Source: MED-G105 sp039025235
Lineage (GTDB): Bacteria > Pseudomonadota > Alphaproteobacteria > Caulobacterales > Parvularculaceae
NCBI GenBank assembly: GCA_039025235.1
Contig: JBCCOS010000004.1
Location: 1-64,000, forward strand
DNA length: 64,000 bases
Reading direction: 5' to 3'
The translations under genes and the position numbers were made by a program. Shown here piece by piece: positions 46,152 through 54,958 of this stretch; within the stretch, counting starts at the first letter, position 1, and every line of letters starts with the position of its first letter. Below the pieces are notes generated by a model. It was not told the DNA's origin. It did no database searches and saw nothing but the letters and a program-made list of their open reading frames with translations.

Positions 46152-47657
46152 ATGGTTGCGCAAACTGGTCTTTCGCGTCGAGCGGTTTTGAAGAGTAGTG
46201 CGGGGGGCAGTGCATTTTTAGCGATGTCTGCGTGCGGAGGAGCAAAGTCCGGAGGACCGAACAACAACTGGATTGATGGCATCGAAACAGCCAGACGGAT
46301 CAAACGCGGAGATGTAACCGCCATCGATATAGTCGCCACCGCCATAGAACGCGCCAAAACTATCAATCCTGCGATTAATGCAATCGCCGCAGAAACCTAT
46401 GATACCGCTCAAGTGGCTGCTGCGGAAGGACGCGCTGGTCCATTTGGCGGCGTGCCGTCATTTGTTAAAGACCTTGCCTCCGTCGCTGGTCAGCCAACAC
46501 AGTATGGATCGAGGGCCTTTGCAAAATATGTATCCGATCAACAACCGCCATTGGTCGATGCTTTTTTTGAAAGTGGTTTCATTAGTCTTGGAAAAAGTAC
46601 AACGCCCGAATTTGGCCTCACGGGTACGACCGAGTCGCTGCTGCATGGTCCAACCCGTAATCCGTGGAATTTGAATCATACGGCTGGTGGCTCTTCAGGG
46701 GGAGCCGCTGCTCTCGTCGCCTCCGGCGTCGTCCCGGTTGCCCATGCAAGTGATGGGGCAGGGTCAATTCGTGTGCCGTCGTCCTGTTGTGGACTTGTTG
46801 GGCTCAAAGCAACGCGCGGGCGCACGCCCGTTGCCCGTTTGTCCGAGGCGCCGCCGCTAGAATTGTCTTCTCAAGGTTGCGTGTCGCGAACCGTGCGTGA
46901 CTCAGCCGCTTTCCTCGCTGCAATTACAGCAGCTTCTGGTGAGGCTGGTGGCAACGGCATTAAAATGGTGACGCGCCCCGTATCGGATCGTTTGCGTATC
47001 GGGTTCCACATTAGGCCGGCGATTGGTGTAGATGTCGCGCCTGAAGTTGAAGAGGCAACACGTAAAGTCGCGGTACTTTGCGAGGATCTAGGGCATAAGG
47101 TCGACGAAATCGATACACCTTATGACGCTAGTTTTTTCAGCGATATGACGCTTCTCTTCTCTGCGGGTGCTGCCCAAGCGGTCGGCGAATGGACTGAGTT
47201 ATCGGGAAAGGCACCGACCTATAGCCACTTTGAACCTCTGACCTTTGATTTATTGCGGTACTACGAGGCGCATAAAGTTTCTTTTGAAAGTACTGTTCAG
47301 CGCATGTCATCGTTCGGGCCGATTTATGAAGCTGGGTTTGCTGACTATGATATCATTTTATCGCCAACGCTTGCGCGCTTACCTCCAGAAATTGGTCATT
47401 TGCGTACTGATCTTGATTGGGATACGATGTATAGCCGCGTCACGGCGTTTTCGCCTTTCACACCGGCGCAAAATGTGGCGGGTACCCCGGCTATTTCACT
47501 GCCACTATCGCAAGCACCCGGCGGCTTGCCCATCGGTGCACAATTCTCAGCAAAAAGTGGTGGCGACGAGTTATTGCTGGCTCTTGCCTATGAGCTTGAG
47601 GAAGCGTCACCTTGGATAGAGCGTCAGCCACCTTTGTTTGCTAAGTTCGAGGGTTAG
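46152..47657 (+). CDS. Exported amidase-signature enzyme (Tat/lipoprotein signal)
   Basis: This 501-residue protein starts with a twin-arginine motif (SRRAVLKSS) followed by a hydrophobic stretch and a lipobox (AMSAC, Cys28), so it is probably exported folded and lipid-anchored. The rest is an amidase-signature hydrolase: the catalytic lysine is in FVKDLAS, the Gly/Ser-rich signature is GGSSGGAAALVASG and the catalytic serine is in GSIRVPSSCCGLVGLK. The natural amide substrate cannot be deduced. Related cytoplasmic enzymes include GatA, but the signal peptide and the lack of gatB/gatC nearby rule that out. Confidence 0.9.
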   Translation: MVAQTGLSRRAVLKSSAGGSAFLAMSACGGAKSGGPNNNWIDGIETARRIKRGDVTAIDIVATAIERAKTINPAINAIAAETYDTAQVAAAEGRAGPFGGVPSFVKDLASVAGQPTQYGSRAFAKYVSDQQPPLVDAFFESGFISLGKSTTPEFGLTGTTESLLHGPTRNPWNLNHTAGGSSGGAAALVASGVVPVAHASDGAGSIRVPSSCCGLVGLKATRGRTPVARLSEAPPLELSSQGCVSRTVRDSAAFLAAITAASGEAGGNGIKMVTRPVSDRLRIGFHIRPAIGVDVAPEVEEATRKVAVLCEDLGHKVDEIDTPYDASFFSDMTLLFSAGAAQAVGEWTELSGKAPTYSHFEPLTFDLLRYYEAHKVSFESTVQRMSSFGPIYEAGFADYDIILSPTLARLPPEIGHLRTDLDWDTMYSRVTAFSPFTPAQNVAGTPAISLPLSQAPGGLPIGAQFSAKSGGDELLLALAYELEEASPWIERQPPLFAKFEG

Positions 47658-48002
47658 AGTCTTTATCGCCCTTGTCGTCGGCATTTGGCCACTTGCACTT
47701 CAAGAGCCGGAAAATTGGAATGCACACTCAAGGCCGTTAGAATTCCAATGAGATCGCCTAGGCTTTACGCCTTTGATTTTTAGTATTTTCTGGCGCGTGG
47801 GCCAAAACCACTTAAAGCGCCGATACTTCAATTGGAATCGGGACGACACTTTAAGTCTTTGTTTTTAGGCATTTCCTTTATACCAACCGCACACACTTAG
47901 CTTGGAAATGCTTCAGGGAGCCACTTGAGCTGGAATTACATTAAAAGCTGGCTATTGGTACCGAATGAAGAGATGAGTCTTTAGTGGATAACGGGTGCCC
48001 TG
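47658..48002. other. Convergent intergenic region between the amidase and purQ
   Basis: There is no gene. It holds copy C of the dispersed element (47810-47897, inverted). About 60 bases before it, TTAGAATTCCAATGAGATC (47737-47755) resembles the loop region of the element and may be a worn second copy. Confidence 0.65.
47810..47897 (-). repeat. Dispersed palindromic element, copy C (inverted)
   Basis: Read on the minus strand it begins AAGTGTGTGCGGTTGGTAT, continues AAGGAAATGCCTAAAAACAA and ends with the CTTAAAG...CTTTAAG inverted repeat around GATTCCAATTGAAG. The right stem arm matches copies A and B (GGCGCTTTAAG); the left arm has diverged (CTTAAAGTGTC). It lies between the convergent amidase gene and purQ. 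Confidence 0.8.
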
Positions 48003-48662
48003 CTATACGGGATTCAGCAAACCATTGAAGAACGTTGAACCGTCAGTCCCACCAAGCAAAGGAGAGATGGCTCGTTCAGGGTGAGGCATCATGCCAAGAA
48101 CGGTTCCGGCTTTGTTAGTGATGCCAGCGATATCGTTTGCAGACCCGTTCGGGTTTTCAACGTATTTAAAGGCTATTCGTCCTTCATTTTCGAGTTCTTT
48201 GAGCGTTTCATCGTCAGCGAAATAGTTACCATCGTGATGCGCTACCGGGAAAGTTACGTATGATGCTTCTTTAAGCGCAGCGGTAAATTTATTTTCAGTT
48301 GAATTGACCTTTAAAGTCGTTTGCTTGCAGACGAATTCAATGCCCGCGTTACGAATGAGGGCACCAGGCAGCAGCCCTGTTTCTGTTAGAATTTGAAATC
48401 CGTTGCATATCCCCAGTACGATGGCGCCAGCTTCGGCGCGGTGTTTCACGGCTTGCATTATGGGCGATCGCGCAGCCATCGCCCCTGAACGCAAATAGTC
48501 ACCATAGGAAAAACCGCCTGGGATGACGATAAAATCGATACCCGATAAATCCGTTTCTTGGTGCCAGACCATCACCGGTTTTTTGCCCGTGGTCTGCTCG
48601 ATAGCAATTGCCGCATCGCGGTCACAATTCGACGCGGGAAAAACGATAACAGCAGACTTCAT
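48003..48662 (-). CDS. purQ: PurQ, glutaminase subunit of FGAM synthase
   Basis: This 219-residue class I glutamine amidotransferase supplies ammonia to PurL for formylglycinamidine ribonucleotide synthesis. It has PGGFSYGDYLRSGA, the nucleophile cysteine in LGICNGFQ, and the His/Glu pair in MMPHPERA. The ATG at 48662 (MKSAVIVFPASNCDRD) is the family start; an upstream in-frame extension is rejected because it overlaps purS. It follows purS by five bases. Confidence 0.96.
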   Translation of the reverse strand: MKSAVIVFPASNCDRDAAIAIEQTTGKKPVMVWHQETDLSGIDFIVIPGGFSYGDYLRSGAMAARSPIMQAVKHRAEAGAIVLGICNGFQILTETGLLPGALIRNAGIEFVCKQTTLKVNSTENKFTAALKEASYVTFPVAHHDGNYFADDETLKELENEGRIAFKYVENPNGSANDIAGITNKAGTVLGMMPHPERAISPLLGGTDGSTFFNGLLNPV

Positions 48663-48667
48663 GTTAT

Positions 48668-48910
48668 CTAACTCGCAATTTCGATCCGGTAATCTTCCAT
48701 AACCGGATTTGCGAGAAGACGTTTGCACATCTCTTCGACGGTTGCTTTTGCCTTGTCCGCATCGGTCTCATCGAGGTCAATCTCAACGACCTTTCCCTGA
48801 CGGACGTTATTTGCTCCAGAAAAACCGAGGCCGGCGAGCGCCCCTTCGATTGCTTTTCCTTGGGGGTCAAGAACACCATTCTTCAGTGTTATGTGTATTT
48901 TTGCTTTCAT
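48668..48910 (-). CDS. purS: PurS subunit of FGAM synthase
   Basis: This 80-residue protein has the PurS signature: KAKIHITLKNGVLDPQGKAI, ALAGLGF and VRQGKVVEIDLDE. PurS bridges PurQ and the small-type PurL. The ATG at 48910 matches the family; the frame extends further upstream without similarity. It lies between purC and purQ, while purL is 10 kb away. Confidence 0.95.
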   Translation of the reverse strand: MKAKIHITLKNGVLDPQGKAIEGALAGLGFSGANNVRQGKVVEIDLDETDADKAKATVEEMCKRLLANPVMEDYRIEIAS

Positions 48911-49006
48911 CGAACAATAAATAGGATTGATATGTTGACGGATTAAAAGAGAAAGTTCTGCAGGCACGTAAATCAGGGATTGCGCGATTCATTTATTCGT
49001 TTTCAG

Positions 49007-49780
49007 CTATTCATTGTCAGCAACGAGAACTGGTCCTTTTCGGCCTGAGGCCGTGGTGTCTTTCAGGACGCCGAGGCGAAGAGCGACATCGCGGTAAGCT
49101 TCTGTAACGCCACCTAGATCCTGGCGAAAGCGATCCTTATCAAGGATAGCCCCAGTTTCCATATCCCATAGTCTACAGGAGTCGGGACTAATTTCATCTG
49201 CAAGGACCAGTCGAACCATATCGCCCTCATAAAGGCGACCGAATTCAACTTTGAAATCAACGAGGCGGATGCCAACGCCGGCAAATAGGCCAGAGAGATA
49301 ATCATTCGTTCGCAAGGCTAACGACATCATGTCGTCAATTTCCTGCGGCGTAGCCCAATTAAAGGCTGTGATATGTTCTTCAGAAACAATGGGATCGTTC
49401 AGAGCATCATTTTTGTAATAAAATTCGATAATTGACCTAGGAAGGGCCGCGCCTTCCTCTTGCCCCAATCTTTTCGAAATCGAGCCTGCGGCAAAGTTTC
49501 GAACAACCACTTCTAACGGGATGATCTCTACATGCCGCACGAGTTGCTCGCGCATGTTCAGGCGCCGTATGAAATGGGTCGAAACCCCAATACGTTCTAA
49601 GCCGACCATGATGAACTCTGATATCCTATTATTAAGGACACCTTTTCCTTCCAGGATCGCGTGCTTCTTATTATTGAAGGCAGTCGCATCATCTTTAAAA
49701 TACTGAATTAATGTCCCAGGCTCGGGCCCTTCAAACAGTATCTTAGCCTTGCCTTCATATATCTGTTTGCGCCGCGCCAT
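49007..49780 (-). CDS. purC: PurC, SAICAR synthetase
   Basis: This 257-residue enzyme joins CAIR and aspartate with ATP in purine synthesis. It starts RRKQIYEGKAKILFEG and has DDATAFNNKKHAILEGKGVL, RNFAAGSISKRLG, KVEFGRLYEG and ADEISPDSCRLWD, all in pieces. The ATG at 49780 is the family start although the best ribosome binding site (AAGGAG) lies 13 bases away, and an out-of-frame ATG sits between them. purC leads the purC-purS-purQ unit. Confidence 0.95.
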   Translation of the reverse strand: MARRKQIYEGKAKILFEGPEPGTLIQYFKDDATAFNNKKHAILEGKGVLNNRISEFIMVGLERIGVSTHFIRRLNMREQLVRHVEIIPLEVVVRNFAAGSISKRLGQEEGAALPRSIIEFYYKNDALNDPIVSEEHITAFNWATPQEIDDMMSLALRTNDYLSGLFAGVGIRLVDFKVEFGRLYEGDMVRLVLADEISPDSCRLWDMETGAILDKDRFRQDLGGVTEAYRDVALRLGVLKDTTASGRKGPVLVADNE

Positions 49781-50101
49781 CGCTCGCTCATCACTCCTTA
49801 AAGCCGCTTCAGGACGTCTGGTCTGGTGCGTTCGAAACTTTCCCGCAAATAGACCAATCCCAGAATTGGATCGAATCTCAATCACCCGATGATAGGCCGG
49901 GTAATAGCGCGCGTATACGCCCTAGTAGCAGTGATGAAAAGACCTTATCATACATGTTTAACGGGAATATGCGTTCTGCTTTGCTGTGTTATTGGAATTT
50001 ATGCCAAACCCATTGCAGGCTAAATGCGCAAACGATAAGACAAAGTGCCAATCAGGTGTGATTATCACCTAAAATTTGTAGCCAACCTACGAAAGTTACC
50101 C

Positions 50102-50425
50102 ATGACAGGTTTTGACGATCGCAAAAATTCTTTCGAAAAAAAATTCGCCCATGACGCTGAATTAAAATTTAAAGCGGAAGCTCGCAGGAACCGGTTGCTT
50201 GGAGAATGGGTCGCTGGATTACTCGGATACGATGGCCCCAAAGCCGAAGAATATGTGAAAACAATGGTTCTTGCTGATCTGGAAGAGCCTGGTGATGAGG
50301 ATGTTTTCAGAAAAATTAGAGGCGATCTGGATGCTGCCGGCATTGATCAATCAGACCATCAAATTCGCCGTCACATGGATGAAATGATGGCCAAGGCCGT
50401 TATGGATATTGAGGTCAAGAAATAG
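50102..50425 (+). CDS. DUF1476 protein, F1-ATPase zeta-subunit-like
   Basis: This 107-residue helical protein matches DUF1476: FDDRKNSFEKKFAHDAELKF, ARRNRLLGEWVAGLLGYDG and PGDEDVFRKIRGDL. In Paracoccus this family is the zeta subunit that inhibits ATP hydrolysis by the F1Fo-ATPase. The inhibitory part is the N-terminal helix. The ATG at 50102 is the family start. It is divergent from the purine genes, an arrangement common in alphaproteobacteria. Confidence 0.9.
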   Translation: MTGFDDRKNSFEKKFAHDAELKFKAEARRNRLLGEWVAGLLGYDGPKAEEYVKTMVLADLEEPGDEDVFRKIRGDLDAAGIDQSDHQIRRHMDEMMAKAVMDIEVKK

Positions 50426-50542
50426 ACTTCTCGACTTTTTAGACTTAATTTTATGCTGAGTGTTTTTGCTTTAAGGTGCTGGTATTAAAAGCATAAATAC
50501 TGTGGATTGAGGTTTTTTTAAGGGCGTTAATGGGAGAGCCTA

Positions 50543-51316
50543 TTGGGCCGTCTAGATGGGAAAAAAGCGATTATAACGGGCGGCGCGCAAGGATTGGGCG
50601 CCTGTTTTGCTCATATGTTTGCGACTGAAGGGGCAAAGATCGCAATAACGGATATAAATCACGAGGGCGCGGTTAAAACAGCTGATACTGTTAACGAGCG
50701 GCACCCTGGATCGGCGATCGCGTTTCACCACGATGTAACATGTGAAAAGGACTGGGAGAATGTCCTTCAATCATCGGCGGACGCCCTCGATGGCATTAAC
50801 GTCCTTGTAAACAATGCTGGTGTTGCTTCTTTTGGAAATGTGGAGACTGAGCACTTAGAGAACTATCGCCGAACGATAGCCATTGATACGGACTCAATTT
50901 TTATTGGTTCGAAGCTTGCCATACCTTACCTTCGAGATAATGCGCCGGCGTCAATTGTGAATATTTCGTCCGTTGCTGGCCTGATCGCATTTAGCGAACT
51001 GATTTCCTACAATGTTGCAAAAGCCGCAGTGATCATGATGTCGAAATCAATCGCGTTACACTGCACCAAGCAAAAATACGATGTTCGATGCAATACTGTT
51101 TGCCCGGCATTCACGCGAACGCCAATTATCGATCCAATTGTCGAACTTGGTGGCGGTGGTGAAGAAGGAGAGCAGCGACTTGTCAAGCAAATTCCAATGC
51201 GGCGGCTTGGAGAACCAGAAGATGTGGGCTACGCCGTAATGTACCTTGCGTCTGATGAATCGCGATTTGTAACGGGATCTGAAATTAAGGTCGATGGTGG
51301 AATTACTGCTGGTTAG
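50543..51316 (+). CDS. Short-chain dehydrogenase/reductase
   Basis: This 257-residue NAD(P)-dependent oxidoreductase of the classical SDR family has the cofactor motif GGAQGLG, an Asp in ITDIN that favours NAD(H), NNAG, the catalytic serine in NISSVAG and the YNVAK catalytic pair (YxxxK), and ends in the usual VTGSEIKVDGGITAG. The substrate is unknown; it resembles steroid or hydroxyacyl-type SDRs. The start is probably TTG at 50543, after GGGAGAG; a nearby ATG is out of frame. Confidence 0.9.
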   Translation: MGRLDGKKAIITGGAQGLGACFAHMFATEGAKIAITDINHEGAVKTADTVNERHPGSAIAFHHDVTCEKDWENVLQSSADALDGINVLVNNAGVASFGNVETEHLENYRRTIAIDTDSIFIGSKLAIPYLRDNAPASIVNISSVAGLIAFSELISYNVAKAAVIMMSKSIALHCTKQKYDVRCNTVCPAFTRTPIIDPIVELGGGGEEGEQRLVKQIPMRRLGEPEDVGYAVMYLASDESRFVTGSEIKVDGGITAG

Positions 51317-51437
51317 AAGATACCAAAATTAAACTTAATCTCTTTGCTTTTAGTGTTAGACTTTTGTCTTATTTTAGTACGTGTACCATACATTATTTTA
51401 TTTCATTATTCTGGCGTGATTTTTCAAGGAACTGAGA

Positions 51438-51971
51438 ATGCGGATTGACGCGATTGCCATTGGCGATAAGCCACCCGAAGACATAAATGTTATCATCGAA
51501 GTCCCTCTTGGTGGGCAGCCTATAAAGTATGAGATGGACAAAGCTGCCGGCGCGCTCGTTGTAGATCGATTTCTATATACGCCGATGGCTTATCCTGGAA
51601 ACTACGGTTTCGTGCCCCACACGCTTTCTGATGACGGTGACCCGATTGATGTTCTTATCTGTAACACGCGTCCGCTTCTCCCAGGCTGCATCATGAATGC
51701 ACGGCCAATTGGCGTCATGATGATGGAAGACAATTCTGGGCTCGATGAAAAAATAATTGCCGTTCCATCTCCACACCTTACCAAGTTTTATGATCGGGTT
51801 AATGAGTATAATGATTTACCAGAAATCACCCTACAGCAAGTTGGTCATTTCTTCGAGCACTATAAGGACTTAGAGCCTGGGAAGTGGGTTAAGCTTGGCG
51901 GTTGGCAGGATTCTGCGACAGCAAAAAAGTTAATCAGCGAAGCCATTGAACGAGCTCAAAGCTCGACTTAA
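51438..51971 (+). CDS. ppa: Inorganic pyrophosphatase
   Basis: This 177-residue family I soluble pyrophosphatase hydrolyses PPi to two phosphates and pulls biosynthetic reactions forward. Active-site segments are visible: VIIEVPLGGQPIKYEMDK, YPGNYGFVPHTLSDDGDPID, DVLICNTRPL and HYKDLEPGKWVKLGGW, all in pieces. AAGGAACTGAGAATG gives a good ribosome binding site. A terminator-like hairpin follows. Confidence 0.97.
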   Translation: MRIDAIAIGDKPPEDINVIIEVPLGGQPIKYEMDKAAGALVVDRFLYTPMAYPGNYGFVPHTLSDDGDPIDVLICNTRPLLPGCIMNARPIGVMMMEDNSGLDEKIIAVPSPHLTKFYDRVNEYNDLPEITLQQVGHFFEHYKDLEPGKWVKLGGWQDSATAKKLISEAIERAQSST

Positions 51972-52850
51972 CCAAAAATTTTTTTCCGTACGTACAGTAA
52001 GAGATAAAAGGTGGGCGTCATCACTTTAGTGACGACGCCCAATAGCCGCTAGTCTTTTTGGGGGAGATTTAACGGCTATGTCCTTAAGGAAAGTTTTTAC
52101 CTCCCCAAACAGGAATGCTTACATTTACTAGTTGATGTCGTGACGTCAATATCAAACAACACGTTTTTTTAATTTGCGTTTGTCTGAATAAAGAGCATCA
52201 TCTGAATGTGTTCCGAAACTTTGCAAGCGAGACGCAATGCTTAACGTTAATTTGTTTGGTAGATGAGCAATATATACATTGTGCAGATCAATTTGCTCAT
52301 TTATCGAGCAAATTGCAGTTAAAATTTGAATTGCAAAGCATTTGATCGGCTTTAGAGAATTTATCAATCGACTATTTCGATTGAAAGTTGCTCGCAATCT
52401 GTTGGCATTTGTTTTCTAAGAATCACTTTCAATTTATGTTTTGATTCGCATGGGCCGTGATATTAAATATGTATACAGATCACCTAGGATGCCGGTCGAT
52501 CACATTGGATCGATATAAGGTCCGCTCAGGCGCTCAAAAGCATGAAACAAGAACATTGGATTGATTCAAGCTAAAGCTCTGATGTTCTAGGTTTCTCGTC
52601 GTTAGTGATCGCATCGCCAAAGATAGTTGATGAAGAGGTTGTATCAACAGGTTCGTCGGCAAGCTCTTATGTCGGCGGCGTCTGTTTTGCCGGTTACGAT
52701 AGTCAATTCTGCTTTGTTCGTTAGGAGCTAGCGCCAGATTGACAATCGTGGGATAGCCATGGAATAGGGCTCATAAAATGAGAATAGAAACGGCGTTGTA
52801 TTTCCCGTTTTATGACGAACGATCCGTTTCGTAAGTGCTGGAGCCACTAC
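51972..52850. other. Long intergenic region between ppa and the aldolase gene
   Basis: About 880 bases hold no gene I can support. At the left end is a terminator hairpin (52013-52057). The middle (about 52140-52440) is AT-rich and has a weak minus-strand reading frame. Around 52630-52730 a short frame could encode about 33 residues (MKRLYQQVRRQALMSAAS...) but has no partner features. It could be decayed coding DNA. Confidence 0.45.
52013..52057 (+). terminator. Terminator hairpin after ppa
   Basis: GGGCGTCATCAC (52013-52024) pairs with GTGACGACGCCC (52029-52040) over 12 positions with one mismatch and a four-base loop. A run of five T follows at 52053-52057. The stem is strong; the T run is slightly distant. 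Confidence 0.7.
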
Positions 52851-53504
52851 ATGAAGTTTTTCGTTGATACGGCTGAAGTTAAAGACATAAAAGCTCTGCT
52901 GCCGACCGGCCTTGTTGATGGCGTTACCACAAATCCAAGCCTTATTATGAAGTCAGGACGCGATATTCGCGAGGTTACAGAGGAGATCTGCCGCCTGACG
53001 CCGGGGCCCGTAAGTGCAGAGGTTACGGCAACTGAAAGCAATGCCATGGTCGCTGAGGGGCTATCACTATCAAAAATAGCAGAAAATGTTGTGGTAAAGC
53101 TTCCGCTCACCCTCGATGGCATTTCAGCGTGTAACAGCCTCAGCCGAGAGGGGATCAAAACGAACGTTACACTATGCTTTTCAGCCAATCAGGCGCTGCT
53201 GGCCGCAAAGGCAGGCGCCACTTTCATTTCACCATTTATCGGGCGCTTGGACGACATCGGTGCTGATGGCATGGAGCTCATCAGAGAAATCCGTATGATC
53301 TATGATAATTATGATTTTAGAACAGAGATCCTTGCAGCATCAATTCGATCGCCGATGCATGTCAAAGATGCGGCGATTGCAGGTGCAGATGTTGCCACTA
53401 TGCCGCCCGCTGTTATTCAATCGTTGGTAAAGCATCCACTAACAGACAAGGGACTTGATGCCTTTTTAGCGGATTGGGCCAAGACGGGGCAGTCAATCGT
53501 GTAA
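52851..53504 (+). CDS. fsa: Transaldolase-family fructose-6-phosphate aldolase
   Basis: This 217-residue protein belongs to the small transaldolase family: MKFFVDTAEVKDIK, VDGVTTNPSLI and the Schiff-base lysine Lys83 in VVVKLPL. It either transfers dihydroxyacetone units in the pentose phosphate pathway or cleaves fructose 6-phosphate; the two activities cannot be separated by sequence here. Other conserved parts are TLCFSANQALLAAKAGATFI and RSPMHVKDAAIAGADVATMP, seen in pieces. The ATG at 52851 is the family start. Confidence 0.93.
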   Translation: MKFFVDTAEVKDIKALLPTGLVDGVTTNPSLIMKSGRDIREVTEEICRLTPGPVSAEVTATESNAMVAEGLSLSKIAENVVVKLPLTLDGISACNSLSREGIKTNVTLCFSANQALLAAKAGATFISPFIGRLDDIGADGMELIREIRMIYDNYDFRTEILAASIRSPMHVKDAAIAGADVATMPPAVIQSLVKHPLTDKGLDAFLADWAKTGQSIV

Positions 53505-53650
53505 GCCTTTCAAAGTGAGTAAAGGCATTTCGACGTCCGCCAGACGCCACAAAGCAAATTCCGAAGCCTGGTCCTGATTTGATTTTAAATAGAGACGTTT
53601 AAGCTAATATTTGTTTGGCCGCGAATGTAAGCAAATATGGAGAACAACTT

Positions 53651-54127
53651 TTGTTGAATTCTGCCGAAAAACAAACGAAATATGAAGAGGTCTCAAAGGA
53701 AATTATCGCTGTAACTGATGGTGAAAACGATCAAATCGCGCTGATGGCCAGCACTGCGGCGTTACTTCATACTCATTTTGCTCACTTCATATGGACCGGT
53801 TTCTATAGAGTTTCGAACAATGAACGTGATGATCTGATCGTTGGTCCGTATCAAGGCAATTTAGGCTGTCTACATATACCAATTGGCAAAGGTGTATGTG
53901 GAACAGCGGCTGCGAAACGACAAACGGTGATCGTCGATGATGTTCATGCGTTTCCGGGGCATATAACATGTGATGCGCGTGCAGCGTCTGAAATTGTCGT
54001 TCCTGTCTTTTCGAAAAACAACGCATTGATCGGTGTTCTGGATATTGATGCCGCTGAAACAAACACTTTTGACAATGTCGATAAAGAAGCGCTTGAGAGT
54101 ATTATATCCGGGGTTTTTCAAAGCTAA
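53651..54127 (+). CDS. msrC: Free methionine-(R)-sulfoxide reductase (GAF domain)
   Basis: This protein of about 158 residues is a single GAF domain of the fRMsr (YebR) type, which reduces free methionine-R-sulfoxide. The three conserved cysteines are present, in LGCLHIPIG, KGVCGTAAA and HITCDARAASEIV, and the ligand-site pattern FIWTGFYRV and VLDIDAAETN are visible. The start is uncertain: TTG at 53651 follows GGAGA at a good distance, while TTG at 53615 would add 12 residues without similarity. Confidence 0.9.
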   Translation: MLNSAEKQTKYEEVSKEIIAVTDGENDQIALMASTAALLHTHFAHFIWTGFYRVSNNERDDLIVGPYQGNLGCLHIPIGKGVCGTAAAKRQTVIVDDVHAFPGHITCDARAASEIVVPVFSKNNALIGVLDIDAAETNTFDNVDKEALESIISGVFQS

Positions 54128-54181
54128 TATATACGCCGTCACTACGGTTCGCCGTCTGTAATTCTCTTCATACAGAGAAAA

Positions 54182-54724
54182 TCACTCATCATCATCGTCA
54201 TATCGAGACCGCTCGTCGGATGACTCGCGTCGCAGATCTGCTTTGGCGTTTTCGATCGAGCGCCGAACGGTAATTGGACTGTCGAGATTGGGGAGTTCGA
54301 TGACACCTACGCCGGTGCCGCGCAAAATTAGTTGTCCGTATCCAAATAGCCGTCCCCAAATGGATTGCGCTAAATTAATTTCCTCAATCTTGTTCAAGCT
54401 GACCTCTTGTGCACTTCTTGAAATAAGACCGGTCTTGTAAACAAATCGAAAGCTCGTGACGACGATTTCTGTCGTCCATAATAAAATAAGATGATTGATT
54501 AGAATGAGGAAACCACACCCAATTCCGACTGCCGCAAAAAGCCAAGCAACTTGCAGGTCAACATATGGAACGCCAGCGGCATATTGAATAAGGCCAAGCA
54601 TCACGAGCGGCGCGACACTTAAGGCAAACCATAGAACTGGAAAAAAACTATAGGTCCAATTGAAGTTTGCTCTCATAATAATGTGCTCGCCAAGCGCGAG
54701 CGTGCTTTCTACATATCCGGCCAT
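54182..54724 (-). CDS. PH-domain (bPH2) membrane protein
   Basis: This protein of about 180 residues has two membrane helices (about 25-45 and 58-80) followed by a bacterial PH-like domain (about 85-165), with TTEIVVTSFRFVYKTGLISR, SLNKIEEINLAQSIWGRLFGYG and GVIELPNLDSP, seen in pieces. It resembles YdbS/YdbT-type proteins, which have no settled function. The C-terminal tail is charged (ending DDDDE). The ATG at 54724 has GAGGGG eight bases upstream; a GTG three codons earlier is less likely. Confidence 0.82.
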   Translation of the reverse strand: MAGYVESTLALGEHIIMRANFNWTYSFFPVLWFALSVAPLVMLGLIQYAAGVPYVDLQVAWLFAAVGIGCGFLILINHLILLWTTEIVVTSFRFVYKTGLISRSAQEVSLNKIEEINLAQSIWGRLFGYGQLILRGTGVGVIELPNLDSPITVRRSIENAKADLRRESSDERSRYDDDDE

Positions 54725-54958
54725 GCCGAACACCCCTCTATTAGCCCGATTACGTAATCATCGATTTTAAATAGTATAATCAGATATAGTGGGCGATGGG
54801 CATCCTGAAAATAGCCTGATGCGGTGACGCGCTAACCAAAAAGTTGAAACGCGTTCTGCGCTCGGGCTATATCAGGCTGCGCGTTGGTGTTTGACGGGTC
54901 CGTCAACGTAAAAAATGCCCAAGTGGCCATCGTTCAATTCTAGGAGTGAACTCGCATA

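Noticed and set aside
52152..52397. 81-residue minus-strand frame in the gap before the aldolase gene
   Set aside because: TTG start, no ribosome binding site, AT-rich composition and no recognisable family; more likely chance or decayed DNA.
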